This document shows positions 9,041-17,641 of a stretch of DNA of 64,000 nucleotides, in pieces. The first letter of the stretch is position 1. Each line of letters starts with the position of its first letter. The notes below the pieces were generated by a model. The model was not told the origin of the DNA. It worked only from the letters and a program-made list of their open reading frames with translations, and did not search any database. A program made the translations under genes and the position numbers. Source of the DNA: Candidatus Thiodiazotropha sp. LNASS1 (GTDB lineage Bacteria; Pseudomonadota; Gammaproteobacteria; Chromatiales; Chromatiaceae). The DNA is taken from the NCBI RefSeq assembly GCF_964212655.1, contig NZ_OZ156465.1, positions 3,286,001 through 3,350,000 on the forward strand, written 5' to 3'.

Positions 9041-10145
9041 ACCCCGGATTGCCTGTTTTCTGGCCACATCCGGATACAGTGGCGTGGACCGGCTTGCAAA
9101 AAATCTGCTACCGGGAATGGCGCAGGCAGGCCACCCGGTCGACCTTCTCAAGATTGGCAACCATGGCCCCTATCTCGATACACCTCTCAGAGAAAACTTA
9201 CAGGTTATCGAGTTCAATGCCCGGCATGTCTATACTGCACTGCCGGAACTATTGAGGTACTTGAAACGGGTTCGTCCCAATGTATTGTTGACCGACAAGG
9301 ACCGGGTCAACAGAACCGCCATATTTGCCCAGGCATTAAGCGGTGCCAAGACACGCCTTGTGGTTCGCAGTGGCACCACAGTCAGTGCCAATCTGGCCAG
9401 CAGAGGCCGTTTTGATCGTTTCGTGCAGCGCAATTCGATGCGCTATCTTTATCGACGGGCCGATGCCATTTTAACCCCGTCAAAAGGCGCGGCTGATGAC
9501 TTCGCTTCGACCATCGGTATACCCCGGGAACGGATATCCGCGGTGCCAAGTCCACTCATTACGCCTCAATTTATGCGTCAGTTGGATGAGCCCTTGGATC
9601 ACCCCTGGTTCGGGCCGGGAAAACCTCGGGTCATTCTGGGCGCAGGTGAACTATGCCGGCGTAAGGACTTCACAACCCTGATCCGGGCTTTTGCGCTTTT
9701 GCCCGAAAACTATGATTGTCGCTTGCTGATACTTGGCGAGGGGCGTGCCAGGACAAGGTTGGAACAGGAGATAGATCGACTTGGTCTTGGAGATCGAGTC
9801 AGCCTGCCTGGGTTTGTGGCCAATCCCTATCCATATATGAAACAGTCGTCTCTGTTCGTGCTCTCCTCATTATGGGAAGGGATGGGGAATGTACTCGTCG
9901 AGGCGATGGCCGCAGAAACACCGGTCATCTCCACAGACTGTCCCAGCGGCCCGGCGGAGCTGTTGGGCGGTTTATCCGGTGAGCTGTTGGTGGCGCCCGG
10001 CGATGCTCCCGGGTTGGCAGAAGCGATGGTGCGTCAACTGGACAATCCGCTTTCGAAATCCGAACTGCTGGCTGCGGTGGATTCCTATCGGCTGGAAAGC
10101 AGCGTCGCAGGCTATCTTGCCGCGATGGGGCTGCCGGTGGAGTGA
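9030..10145 (+). CDS. Glycosyltransferase family 4
   Basis: 371 residues, closely similar in layout to its upstream neighbour. SGYSGVDRLAKNLLPGMAQ is the N-terminal glycine loop, LGAGELCRRKDFTTLIRAF starts the donor domain, and LWEGMGNVLVEAMAAE holds EX7E, followed by STDCPSGPAELLGG. The start lies inside the 3' end of the preceding gene, indicating coupling. The two are probably an old tandem duplication that has diverged in acceptor specificity. Confidence 0.88.
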   Translation: MDNKPRIACFLATSGYSGVDRLAKNLLPGMAQAGHPVDLLKIGNHGPYLDTPLRENLQVIEFNARHVYTALPELLRYLKRVRPNVLLTDKDRVNRTAIFAQALSGAKTRLVVRSGTTVSANLASRGRFDRFVQRNSMRYLYRRADAILTPSKGAADDFASTIGIPRERISAVPSPLITPQFMRQLDEPLDHPWFGPGKPRVILGAGELCRRKDFTTLIRAFALLPENYDCRLLILGEGRARTRLEQEIDRLGLGDRVSLPGFVANPYPYMKQSSLFVLSSLWEGMGNVLVEAMAAETPVISTDCPSGPAELLGGLSGELLVAPGDAPGLAEAMVRQLDNPLSKSELLAAVDSYRLESSVAGYLAAMGLPVE

Positions 10146-10187
10146 TTTCCATTTTCTGTGTTGACTGCACCCACGCCACATCGCCCA

Positions 10188-11072
10188 TCAAAGCAACTCA
10201 CCCCGCAGTGTTGGAATGACACTGCCACCCACAGCCACCTCTGGCGCACCGTTAAGCATTCGTGCACGTAACATGACCAATGACGGCCTACGGACTTCGT
10301 GACCTTGTTCAATCCGCAATGAAAGAACGGATTCAGGGTAGAGCTTATGCGCCAATAGATAAGCACCGAGAAAAGCCGCACCATTCCCTGTCGCCGGATC
10401 TTCTCTTACCCCATGCGCTTCGAAAAAGAACCTTGCGGATAGGTCATTCTGGGGGTGAAGGGTCTGGCTGCAGAAGAGATAGACAAGCGGTGGGTAACCC
10501 TGTGCCAACAGCGGGGCAAACACCTCTAGATTTAGCCGACTGCGACGAAGCGCATCAAGAGTGGATAGAGGAACAATCATCGCCGATGTGCCTGCGGAGA
10601 TTACCTGGATTGGCGCTCTCGTATCGATCTCTTGTGGTGATAGACCGAGCGCTGCCGCGACCGGTTCAAGAGGCGTCGTCGCCTCCAGCGACATTGGCGG
10701 TGCCTGAAACCAGGCAACCTCCCTTCCGTCAGCATCTGTCTCAAAGGTGACCGGAACCTGTCCCACGGACAGGTTGAGACGTACCTGTGTAGACAACTCA
10801 GGCTCAACATGATGGCGAATCACCCAGGCTGTTCCGAGTATTGGGTGCCCGGTAAAGGCTATCTCTCTCGCCGGGGTGAAGATCCTTACGTGATATCCGC
10901 CATCAATCTTTGGATCAGAGGCAACAAAGGTCGTTTCGGAGAAATTCATCTCTGCAGCGAGTTGCTGCATCGTTTCGCTAGCTAGCGGGTCTGTACCGAC
11001 GAAGACCGCGAGCTGGTTCCCTGAGTAAGGGTGCTCCGCGAAAACATCAACCATGTAAAAACGATGAGTCAT
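10188..11072 (-). CDS. PhzF family isomerase/epimerase-like protein
   Basis: 294 residues matching the PhzF fold, two domains related to diaminopimelate epimerase. The N-terminus reads YMVDVFAEHPYSGNQLAVF and the conserved acidic residue is in MNFSETTFV (about residue 45). GREIAFTGHP-type and EDPATGNGAAFLGAYLLAH segments are also typical. In phenazine producers PhzF isomerises a dihydro-hydroxyanthranilate; no other phenazine genes are here, so the real substrate is unknown. It is divergent from ndh, with 146 bp between. Confidence 0.88.
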   Translation of the reverse strand: MTHRFYMVDVFAEHPYSGNQLAVFVGTDPLASETMQQLAAEMNFSETTFVASDPKIDGGYHVRIFTPAREIAFTGHPILGTAWVIRHHVEPELSTQVRLNLSVGQVPVTFETDADGREVAWFQAPPMSLEATTPLEPVAAALGLSPQEIDTRAPIQVISAGTSAMIVPLSTLDALRRSRLNLEVFAPLLAQGYPPLVYLFCSQTLHPQNDLSARFFFEAHGVREDPATGNGAAFLGAYLLAHKLYPESVLSLRIEQGHEVRRPSLVMLRARMLNGAPEVAVGGSVIPTLRGELL

Positions 11073-11133
11073 GATATTGAATGCCGGTTAAAAAAACCGG
11101 TGTTAAGTATAGTGATGCTGATTGTAGTTTAGA

Positions 11134-11163
11134 TTGACACGTTTGATCTAAGCGTACTGTTAT
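11134..11163 (+). promoter_or_regulatory. Sigma70-like promoter for ndh
   Basis: TTGACA at 11134-11139 is a perfect -35 box. After 18 bp comes TGTTAT at 11158-11163, matching the -10 consensus in four of six positions. It sits about 55 bp ahead of the NADH dehydrogenase start. An inverted repeat CCGGTT...AACCGG lies nearer the divergent phzF-like gene (about 11084-11099). Confidence 0.45.
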
Positions 11164-11218
11164 CTCTTGAGACAGGGACAGGGCAACCTGCTAAAGTCTA
11201 CACCCATAAGCTGAATGA

Positions 11219-12538
11219 ATGCCTAGTTCAAGTTTACTTATCATATTTGGAGCCAGCGATGTCGGAGACACCGGCCTGGAACTTGCCACCCGGCTCGGCA
11301 GGAAGTTAGGCAAACCGGGTAGGGCGGAAGTCACACTGATAGACGCAACCCGGAGCCATGTCTGGAAACCGCTGCTGCACCAAGTGGCGGCAGGCACCTT
11401 CGATCCGGCCCAGCACGCCCTCGGATACCTGGCCCATGCCCGCTGGAATCACTATCGCTTTCGTCTTGGCGTCATGAGCGACCTGGACCGGATTGGGCGC
11501 AAGGTGATTCTTGCCCCACTCTATAACGACAAGGGTGAGGAGCTGATTCCGAGTCGCAGCTTCGCATATGATTACCTGATTTTCGCTGTCGGCAGTGTGA
11601 GTAATGACTTCGGCATTCCCGGGGTCCAGGAGCACTGCCTGATGCTTGATACCAAGTCCCAGGCAAGCGCCTTTCAGCAACAGCTGTTGGAGGCATTGAT
11701 TCGTGCCAACACCCAGCATGAACCCTTGCAGGAAGGGCAGCTGGACGTGGCAGTCGTTGGTGCCGGTGCTACGGGTGTTGAACTGGCGGCGCAACTGCAT
11801 CAGGTTACTCGCCAGATTGCCCAGTACGGTTTCGAGATCATTGAACCGGATCGGCATGTGCGGCTGCACATCCTCGATGCGGGGCCGCGTATTTTGCCCG
11901 CCCTGCCAGAGAAGCTTTCAGGTCAGGTCCAACTGGAGCTGGAAGGGCTCGGGATTCAGGTGCATGTCTCCGAAACGGTCACCGAGGTGACAGCAGAGGG
12001 GGTTCACACTGCATCCGGACAGGTGATCCCGGCCGCTATCAAGGTTTGGGCAGCAGGCATCAAGGGACCGGACTTCCTTGGTAAACTCGGTCTTTCAGCC
12101 AATCGTATCAATCAATTGAAGGTCAATGGAGACCTGACGTTGGAAGACGATGATCGCATATATGCCATCGGCGACTGTGCCGCCTGTGTCATGAATGAAC
12201 AGGGTGATCTGGTGCCGCCCCGTGCCCAGGCAGCCCACCAACAGGCATCTTTCGTTGCCAAGGCGCTGGAGAGGCGGATCAAGGGCCAATCGTTCAACAA
12301 GCGTTATGTCTACCGTGATTACGGTTCTCTGGTTACCCTTGGGCGCTACAGCACCGTTGGCAGCCTGATGGGAGCGATCACCGGCAGCGTACGGGTCAGT
12401 GGTTGGATTGCCCGTTGGGTCTACCTCTCCCTCTACAAAATGCATCAGCTGACCCTGTTCGGGTGGTGGCGTACAGGGCTGACTACCCTTGCCCGCATGC
12501 TACGGCGGAGTATCGACCCGGCAATCAAGCTGCATTAG
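11219..12538 (+). CDS. ndh: Type II NADH:quinone oxidoreductase (NDH-2)
   Basis: A single-chain flavoprotein that oxidises NADH and reduces quinone at the membrane without pumping protons. The 439 residues follow E. coli Ndh: HVWKPLLHQVAAGTFD near residue 43, a YLAHARWNHY-like block, SNDFGIPGVQEHC near 127, and the intact NADH-binding loop VAVVGAGATGVELAAQLH near 176. YAIGDCAACV near 315 is the FAD-contact motif. The C-terminus has amphipathic stretches suited to membrane attachment. The N-terminal FAD loop is abnormal: FGASDVGDTGLELATRL stands where VGGGAGGLE is expected, three residues longer and lacking the first glycine. Confidence 0.88.
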   Translation: MPSSSLLIIFGASDVGDTGLELATRLGRKLGKPGRAEVTLIDATRSHVWKPLLHQVAAGTFDPAQHALGYLAHARWNHYRFRLGVMSDLDRIGRKVILAPLYNDKGEELIPSRSFAYDYLIFAVGSVSNDFGIPGVQEHCLMLDTKSQASAFQQQLLEALIRANTQHEPLQEGQLDVAVVGAGATGVELAAQLHQVTRQIAQYGFEIIEPDRHVRLHILDAGPRILPALPEKLSGQVQLELEGLGIQVHVSETVTEVTAEGVHTASGQVIPAAIKVWAAGIKGPDFLGKLGLSANRINQLKVNGDLTLEDDDRIYAIGDCAACVMNEQGDLVPPRAQAAHQQASFVAKALERRIKGQSFNKRYVYRDYGSLVTLGRYSTVGSLMGAITGSVRVSGWIARWVYLSLYKMHQLTLFGWWRTGLTTLARMLRRSIDPAIKLH

Positions 12539-12606
12539 TAGTAGCGGGTGGTACAATCGACATTTGTTGAAGTCAATTCAACGGCAAAGGCGCTTCTTCA
12601 ATCCCA

Positions 12607-14019
12607 ATGGAACGACTCCTCGTTACTTTGCTGAAACATAGTCTGTTGCCTGTCATGCTGGTGGGTATTGCCGCCTGCGGTGGTGGAAGTGGTGGCGGTG
12701 GTGACAGCGATACTCTCTCTCCCACGGGTGATACCGACGGGGATGGATTGACCAATCAGGCGGAGTCAGAACTTGGCACCGATCCTCGGGTTGCCGATTC
12801 TGACGGTGATCGCATTTGGGATCTCACTGAAGTATTGATGTTCGATACCGATCCTCTCACCGCGGATACGGATGGTGACGGTATTTCTGACGGTGCTGAT
12901 CCCCAGCCGACCCAGTTCACACTCTCTCCAGTCGATCCCGGCAGCGGCTTGTCGATTGAGTATGGGGTGTTTACAAACAATGCCGCTGGCACTGACAGGC
13001 AACAGATCAGTTCAACCAGATACCAGGAGAATCATGTCGTCTATGCGCCGAATGACGCACCCGGCTCACCCTTTCTGATCTATCAGACCTATCTCGAGGA
13101 TAGCAACGAAGATACGCTGTATGACGAAGGGGATCTGCCAGGCAGTGCCATCGCAGTCATGAATGTGGATGGCAGCAATCCGAGATTTCTCACCGACATC
13201 GATCCCGTGACAGGATTCGTTGCTTCCAACCATGCTGTCGATGCGACACCTGAACCCTCGCCCGATGGTGAATACATAATCTTTGTCAGCGATCGGGATG
13301 ATCCGGGCAGCTTTCAGCTTCGTCTCTATGTTATGAATATCGATGGAACAGAGCAGAGGCCGGTCAACTATGCCTCGAATCCTCCGGATATCGCCGATGG
13401 CGAGATCGATGCCGATCCGTTCTGGGGAAATGGAGATATTATCACTTTCAAACGACAACGGTTCGGTACTCGCCAGGAGTTCAGCCGGGTCTATACCGCA
13501 ACAATCGACAGAACTACGATGACCCTGACCGGTGTGGTTGAGCGTACTGCCGGTAGTAACACGGTGTTGGCAACACCCAATGGTCCCGGTGACTTCGATC
13601 CGAAACTTTCCCCGGACACCACACTGATCGCCAGCTATCGTCACCTATCGGACAGCGTCGCGCTGTTTGGCGATTACGATATCTGGGTAGGACCACACAC
13701 GCATGCAGCACAGCCCACTGACGCATCAATAATGTTTGTGGAGCAGGATCCCGATTTGGCAAGCCTGTTCCCCAGGTGGAACCTGACTGGCGACAGGCTG
13801 GCTGCCTGGCAATTGGATACAAATGCCGTAAGTGCAGGGCGGGACCCGTTGGATATCGTGGTCTACGACTTGACCATACAGACTTCGCCTTTTTCGGTTA
13901 CTGCCGAAAAAACCAACATTACGCCAATGAATGACGGTTGGTTTGAAACCATGCCGTCCTGGCAGACGGATCCAACCAGGGCCGACGAACTGATCTACTC
14001 GGCATCGAGATTGTTCTGA
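12607..14019 (+). CDS. Lipoprotein with TSP3 calcium repeats and TolB-like propeller
   Basis: 470 residues. The signal peptide ends GIAAC with C24 as lipidation site, then a Gly-rich linker. Residues about 40-105 carry thrombospondin type 3 repeats (DTDGDGLTNQAE, DSDGDRIWDLTE, DTDGDGISDGADPQ), each an Asp-rich calcium loop. Residues about 125-465 contain PD40/TolB-like blades, for example PEPSPDGEYIIFVSDRDD and RLYVMNIDGTEQRPV. It is probably an outer-membrane surface or periplasmic binding protein; the ligand is unknown. It stands apart in function from the neighbouring glycan genes. Confidence 0.85.
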   Translation: MERLLVTLLKHSLLPVMLVGIAACGGGSGGGGDSDTLSPTGDTDGDGLTNQAESELGTDPRVADSDGDRIWDLTEVLMFDTDPLTADTDGDGISDGADPQPTQFTLSPVDPGSGLSIEYGVFTNNAAGTDRQQISSTRYQENHVVYAPNDAPGSPFLIYQTYLEDSNEDTLYDEGDLPGSAIAVMNVDGSNPRFLTDIDPVTGFVASNHAVDATPEPSPDGEYIIFVSDRDDPGSFQLRLYVMNIDGTEQRPVNYASNPPDIADGEIDADPFWGNGDIITFKRQRFGTRQEFSRVYTATIDRTTMTLTGVVERTAGSNTVLATPNGPGDFDPKLSPDTTLIASYRHLSDSVALFGDYDIWVGPHTHAAQPTDASIMFVEQDPDLASLFPRWNLTGDRLAAWQLDTNAVSAGRDPLDIVVYDLTIQTSPFSVTAEKTNITPMNDGWFETMPSWQTDPTRADELIYSASRLF

Positions 14020-14175
14020 GATTAATATATTCCCAATTGGGCTGGTGTTAACGGGCCATCGCCCCATTCATGGTATAGATTTAATCCTCAGTGGAAGCAA
14101 GGCAATAGCAAGCCGGGTTATCACTCCCTGTGCCATGCAACTTGGAATGATGCCTTGGATTGTCTTGAATTTCGA

Positions 14176-14835
14176 TCATGGATCGAAGCTGTATCCCAGC
14201 CCCTCTATATCCTTGTGGAAATGGTCGCCCACCAGCGCGGCCAATTCGTCTGTGTAGTAGCTTCGGTAGTCTTTTTTTCTGTCCGTCGCCTTGCGTTTGT
14301 GAGGCAGCTTCAGGTTAGGTACACCGATTCGCTGAGTGATGGTATTGAAGTCATCGCTCAGATTCTCGTAGTGGCCGATGAAATCGACCAGGACTTTACC
14401 TTCGAGATCGATCAGATAGTCGAGCTGCGACTGAATCGATGTATCGACATGGTATTGATAAGGTCTTTCCGGGTCGAGTTTCCAGCGCATGAATTGTCCG
14501 AAGTCATCGAGATGGGCAATCAGATGGGGGCGTTCGCGGCGAATATGGTGGTAGGAGCTGACCTGCAGATCCCAGGGATTGCGCACAATCGCAAACTTGA
14601 AGAGCTGTTTGAAGAATGGTTCAGGCAGCATCTCCTTGGCGGCGACGATGCGCGAGTGTCTGGGGAACTTGCTGCCCAGCCGATGACCGCTGAGGTGGCT
14701 GAGGCGTGAACAGACGAACATGGGGTAATACCAGGGATCGCGCCAGCGCAGGGATTGCAGGGCCGCACGTACACTGGTACCGCCGGTTTTGGCGATATGC
14801 ACAAATAGAAAGTTGTATTTGACTGACAACAGCAT
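14176..14835 (-). CDS. Sulfotransferase family 2 protein
   Basis: 219 residues. FVHIAKTGGTSVRAAL near residue 11 is the 5'-phosphosulfate loop and FAIVRNPWDLQVSSYHH near 80 is the 3'-phosphate loop that bind PAPS. Both define the carbohydrate sulfotransferase family. It should move sulfate from PAPS to a sugar hydroxyl. Lying 41 bp downstream of a GT4 gene on the same strand, it is a candidate for sulfation of LPS or surface glycan. There is no signal peptide, so it would act in the cytoplasm before export. Confidence 0.88.
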   Translation of the reverse strand: MLLSVKYNFLFVHIAKTGGTSVRAALQSLRWRDPWYYPMFVCSRLSHLSGHRLGSKFPRHSRIVAAKEMLPEPFFKQLFKFAIVRNPWDLQVSSYHHIRRERPHLIAHLDDFGQFMRWKLDPERPYQYHVDTSIQSQLDYLIDLEGKVLVDFIGHYENLSDDFNTITQRIGVPNLKLPHKRKATDRKKDYRSYYTDELAALVGDHFHKDIEGLGYSFDP

Positions 14836-14862
14836 CGATATGTCTCTTATGACCTAAGGCCA

Positions 14863-14875
14863 GTTAACAGGCCCT
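14863..14875. repeat. Solo end of AGGGCCTGTTAAC repeat
   Basis: GTTAACAGGCCCT matches the terminal inverted repeat of the large family described at 17361. It lies one base from the stop codon of the GT4 gene at 14877. No second arm is present nearby. Confidence 0.6.
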
Positions 14876-14876
14876 T

Positions 14877-16004
14877 TCAGGCCTTGGCAAGGCCCATGAT
14901 TTCCAGATAACGGCTGGCGCTCTGGTGGGCATTGTATTCCTGTACGGACTCGCGCAGAAGGGTTGACTCAGGCGGGTTGTCGAGCACGCGCTGCATGGCC
15001 TGGGAGAGCGCCTTCCAATCGCCGACCGGGACCAGTGGCGCAATGCGCCCCCGATCGAGCAGTTCACTCGGGCCGCTGGGGCAGTCGGTGGATACCACAG
15101 GGGTGCCCAGCGCCATGGCCTCGGTCAATACATTCGGAGAGCCTTCCCATCGGGAAGAGAGCACAAACAGATCGGCCCGTTTCATATAGCTATAGGGATT
15201 GGTGGTGAAACCGGGTAGCGCCAGCGCCTTACTGATGCCCAACTCATGACTTAGGGTGAGCAGGTTTTCCCGCTGGCGTCCGTCACCCAGGATGATGAGC
15301 CTGCAGGGCCGGTGTTTGCGAAGATCCGCAAAGGCGCGCAACAGGGTGGCGAAATCCTTCTGCAGCGTGAGACGCCCGACAGCGAGAATCAAGGGATCTT
15401 CGGACTCATTCTCCCAGGTGTGTGGTGCCGGAGCTGACGCCGCCTCTATCATGCGGGGTGTGATGACCGGGTTGCGGATCACGACAACCTTTTCCTGATC
15501 GACACCGGAAATCGCCAGGGTATCTTGCCTGACACCCTCGGATACCGCGATGATGCGGTCGATGTGGGGGTAGAGCAGGCGGATCGGCTGCTGACGTAAA
15601 AACAACCGCCAGCGTGACTTATGGGCGAATGCGGCAGTCAGATTGGTACCCAGGCGCAGTACCAGTCGGGTATTTGAAGCGCCCGCCAGGGCGCGGGCGA
15701 TGACCGCCATGCGTCCGGCCCTGTCCTTCGCCGCGAGCAGGCAGGGAGGCCGTATCCGTCTCAGATAGCGGGTGAGGGGTATGAGGCTGGTGGCGGTGTG
15801 ACGAGTACCCAGATCGATGCGGTTGACCGCGGGATGAATCTCATCCAGATGCCTGCTTCGGGTCTTGATCAGCAGCAGATCGATATGCAAGCCACGCTCG
15901 GCCAAGGCGTTCACAAGATTCAGCACCATGCGTTCCACACCACCCTCACCGGAGAATGATGCAAGAATCGACAGGTCCGGATGCACCTCAGCCTGCCTGC
16001 TCAT
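14877..16004 (-). CDS. Glycosyltransferase family 4
   Basis: 375 residues from ATG 16004, which follows GGGGAG; an in-frame ATG at 16061 would add 19 residues rich in charged and polar residues that match no part of the family. Motifs are SGEGGVERMVLNLVNAL (residue about 16), LAVGRLTLQKDFATLLRAF (donor domain), RWEGSPNVLTEAMALG (EX7E) and STDCPSGPSELLD. It is a third member of the subfamily at 7892 and 9030, on the opposite strand. The start overlaps the end of the O-antigen ligase gene by 17 nt, so the two are translated together. Confidence 0.88.
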   Translation of the reverse strand: MSRQAEVHPDLSILASFSGEGGVERMVLNLVNALAERGLHIDLLLIKTRSRHLDEIHPAVNRIDLGTRHTATSLIPLTRYLRRIRPPCLLAAKDRAGRMAVIARALAGASNTRLVLRLGTNLTAAFAHKSRWRLFLRQQPIRLLYPHIDRIIAVSEGVRQDTLAISGVDQEKVVVIRNPVITPRMIEAASAPAPHTWENESEDPLILAVGRLTLQKDFATLLRAFADLRKHRPCRLIILGDGRQRENLLTLSHELGISKALALPGFTTNPYSYMKRADLFVLSSRWEGSPNVLTEAMALGTPVVSTDCPSGPSELLDRGRIAPLVPVGDWKALSQAMQRVLDNPPESTLLRESVQEYNAHQSASRYLEIMGLAKA

Positions 16005-17355
16005 GTTCTCCCCGCCGTTTGGTCGGACGGTATGTTGCCAGTCCGAAGGCGAGCGTGGCACCGGCGATGATCAACCAGTAAAATCGCCAGTTCCAGTGCA
16101 GGTGTCTGAAGTCGGTCAGGCTATAGATAGCGATGAGCATAAAATTACTCATCAGGAATGCGAGAAAATAGATCGAGACTCTTTTCCGCCGGTAACTTTC
16201 CATCAGTTTAGAGATCATCACACCGCTGACCAGGGCTACCAGTACGATACCCAGCATACCCAGCTGAAAGACCACTTCCAGATAGGCGTTGTGAAGATGA
16301 TCGAAACTGGAACCCGGGGGATCTTGCAGGGCGATATCGTTTTCCGCCTCAACCAGGGCGTGGGTTGTGCCAGGACCCCATCCGAATAAGGGTCTCTCCA
16401 GCCATTTCCGCAAGCCGAACTGCCACAGATGGAGGCGATAGGAGGAAGAGCCCAAGGGGGCGTTTTCGAGCCCCTCGTTGACGATGGCGCTCCACTCGTT
16501 GCTTTCACTGGCGATGCGCTGGCTGATGGTGTTCCAGTTCACGCCGAGGATGACGGTGGCAACCACTATCAGACCGATAATAGGGTAGCGCAGCCGGATT
16601 GGACTGTGTTGACGGGGCGGGCCGGCAAAGCGCAGGGTCAAAAAGAGTATTGGCAGGGCAAACAGCATCGCCAGCCAGACCCCCCTGGACTGGCTGATGA
16701 TGAGACCCTGGGTGAAAAACAGTACGGCCAGCAGGGTCAGGCCCAAGCGCAATGCGACCCGCCGTCGGGTAGTGCCGTGTTTAGCGTCGATCCAGTACAT
16801 ACCCAGCGCCATTAAACCGAGTATCGCTGCAGCGCAGTCAAAACCCAAGATGATGGGCTTGCCGAAGTGGAGCCCTGTGCGTACGCCTTGTAAGGTCTGC
16901 GTCAGGGTTTCGCCATCCAGGGCTGTGATCATGCCAAGAGCGAATCCGCTGAACATCAGGGAAATGCTGATCGGGATGCGATAGGTCGATTGGCTTAACC
17001 ACCAGGCCGGAATAAAAAACAGAAACAGTTGAATCCAGTCCCTGGCCTGGTTCAACTGGGTCTTCTGTTCAGCGACGATCTCCCCGGTGGACCAGTAGGT
17101 GCGTACCAGGATATAGATGATGGCCAGGAGGCAGAGCCAGGTGATGGACTGGGACAAGAGGTTTCTCCATGCCTGCCTCGACAGCATCAAGCCGATAATC
17201 ATCAGGCCCAGCCCCAGATTGGCGCCCGCGATGCTCAACAGGGCGAAGAACGAGAACAGATAGAGGCCGATCAGGCCGATCCAGTTGCCGATCTGCTCAA
17301 ACTTTGTTGTAGGTGCGTGTATCGGGATAAGGCTTGCCCGAAATATCTCCAACAT
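15988..17355 (-). CDS. waaL: O-antigen ligase (Wzy_C/WaaL family)
   Basis: 455 residues with about ten or more hydrophobic helices from residue 25 on. The family signature lies in the large periplasmic loop: SQSRGVWLAMLF near residue 225 and RPLFGWGPGTTHALVEAE followed by FDHLHNAYLEVVFQLG. Members join undecaprenyl-linked O-antigen to lipid A-core, or polymerise O-units (Wzy), and the two are hard to separate by sequence. The neighbouring core glycosyltransferases favour a ligase. Its ATG is only 5 bp from the end of a palindromic repeat (17361-17627), so its transcript begins in or beyond that element. Confidence 0.8.
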   Translation of the reverse strand: MLEIFRASLIPIHAPTTKFEQIGNWIGLIGLYLFSFFALLSIAGANLGLGLMIIGLMLSRQAWRNLLSQSITWLCLLAIIYILVRTYWSTGEIVAEQKTQLNQARDWIQLFLFFIPAWWLSQSTYRIPISISLMFSGFALGMITALDGETLTQTLQGVRTGLHFGKPIILGFDCAAAILGLMALGMYWIDAKHGTTRRRVALRLGLTLLAVLFFTQGLIISQSRGVWLAMLFALPILFLTLRFAGPPRQHSPIRLRYPIIGLIVVATVILGVNWNTISQRIASESNEWSAIVNEGLENAPLGSSSYRLHLWQFGLRKWLERPLFGWGPGTTHALVEAENDIALQDPPGSSFDHLHNAYLEVVFQLGMLGIVLVALVSGVMISKLMESYRRKRVSIYFLAFLMSNFMLIAIYSLTDFRHLHWNWRFYWLIIAGATLAFGLATYRPTKRRGEHEQAG

Positions 17356-17360
17356 AACCT

Positions 17361-17627
17361 AGGGCCTGTTAACACTAATCCAATCGGCCCTGCTGGGACT
17401 ATTTTTTTGTCCAGCAAGGCAGAATGAGCGAGGTGTAGTTATGCTACATGAGCGAATGATAACGCCGCTGGGTGCAAAAACAGCCCCAGCCCTTCGGGTT
17501 GGGCCTGAAAAAGCGCCACTCGGCGTTGCTCGTCGTTCATTTGGAGTGACCAAACCTCTCTCCTCGCGCCTTGATTGGCGTTTTTTCAGGCCCAACAGGG
17601 CCCACCAGATTAGTGCTAACAGGCCCT
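17361..17627. repeat. Palindromic repeat family A, copy 1 (267 bp)
   Basis: Ends are AGGGCCTGTTAACACTAATC on the left and its imperfect complement ATTAGTGCTAACAGGCCCT on the right. Inside are nested hairpins: TGCTGGGAC/GTCCAGCA, TGTAG-TTATG-CTACA, GCTGGG/CCCAGC, CCC-TTC-GGG, and a long outer stem GCCTGAAAAAGCGCCA / TTGGCGTTTTTTCAGGC enclosing about 50 bp. No target-site duplication is evident, and no protein of its own. Frames inside it (for example 17441-17629) are by-products of the repeat. It separates waaL from the GT4 gene at 17642. Confidence 0.85.
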
Positions 17628-17641
17628 AGTACCTGTACAGA

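Noticed and set aside
10188-11072. Phenazine biosynthesis cluster
   Set aside because: Only a PhzF-fold gene is present; no other phz genes nearby, and the family is widespread with other functions.
14155-14709. 184-codon frame opposite the sulfotransferase
   Set aside because: The minus-strand protein carries both PAPS motifs; this frame has none.
17361-17627. Insertion sequence with transposase
   Set aside because: Too short for a transposase and no coding capacity; treated as a non-autonomous repeat.
17441-17629. Frames inside repeat copy 1, partly conserved in copy 4
   Set aside because: Similarity follows from DNA repeat identity; the frames are broken in copies 2 and 3 and contain only hairpin sequence.
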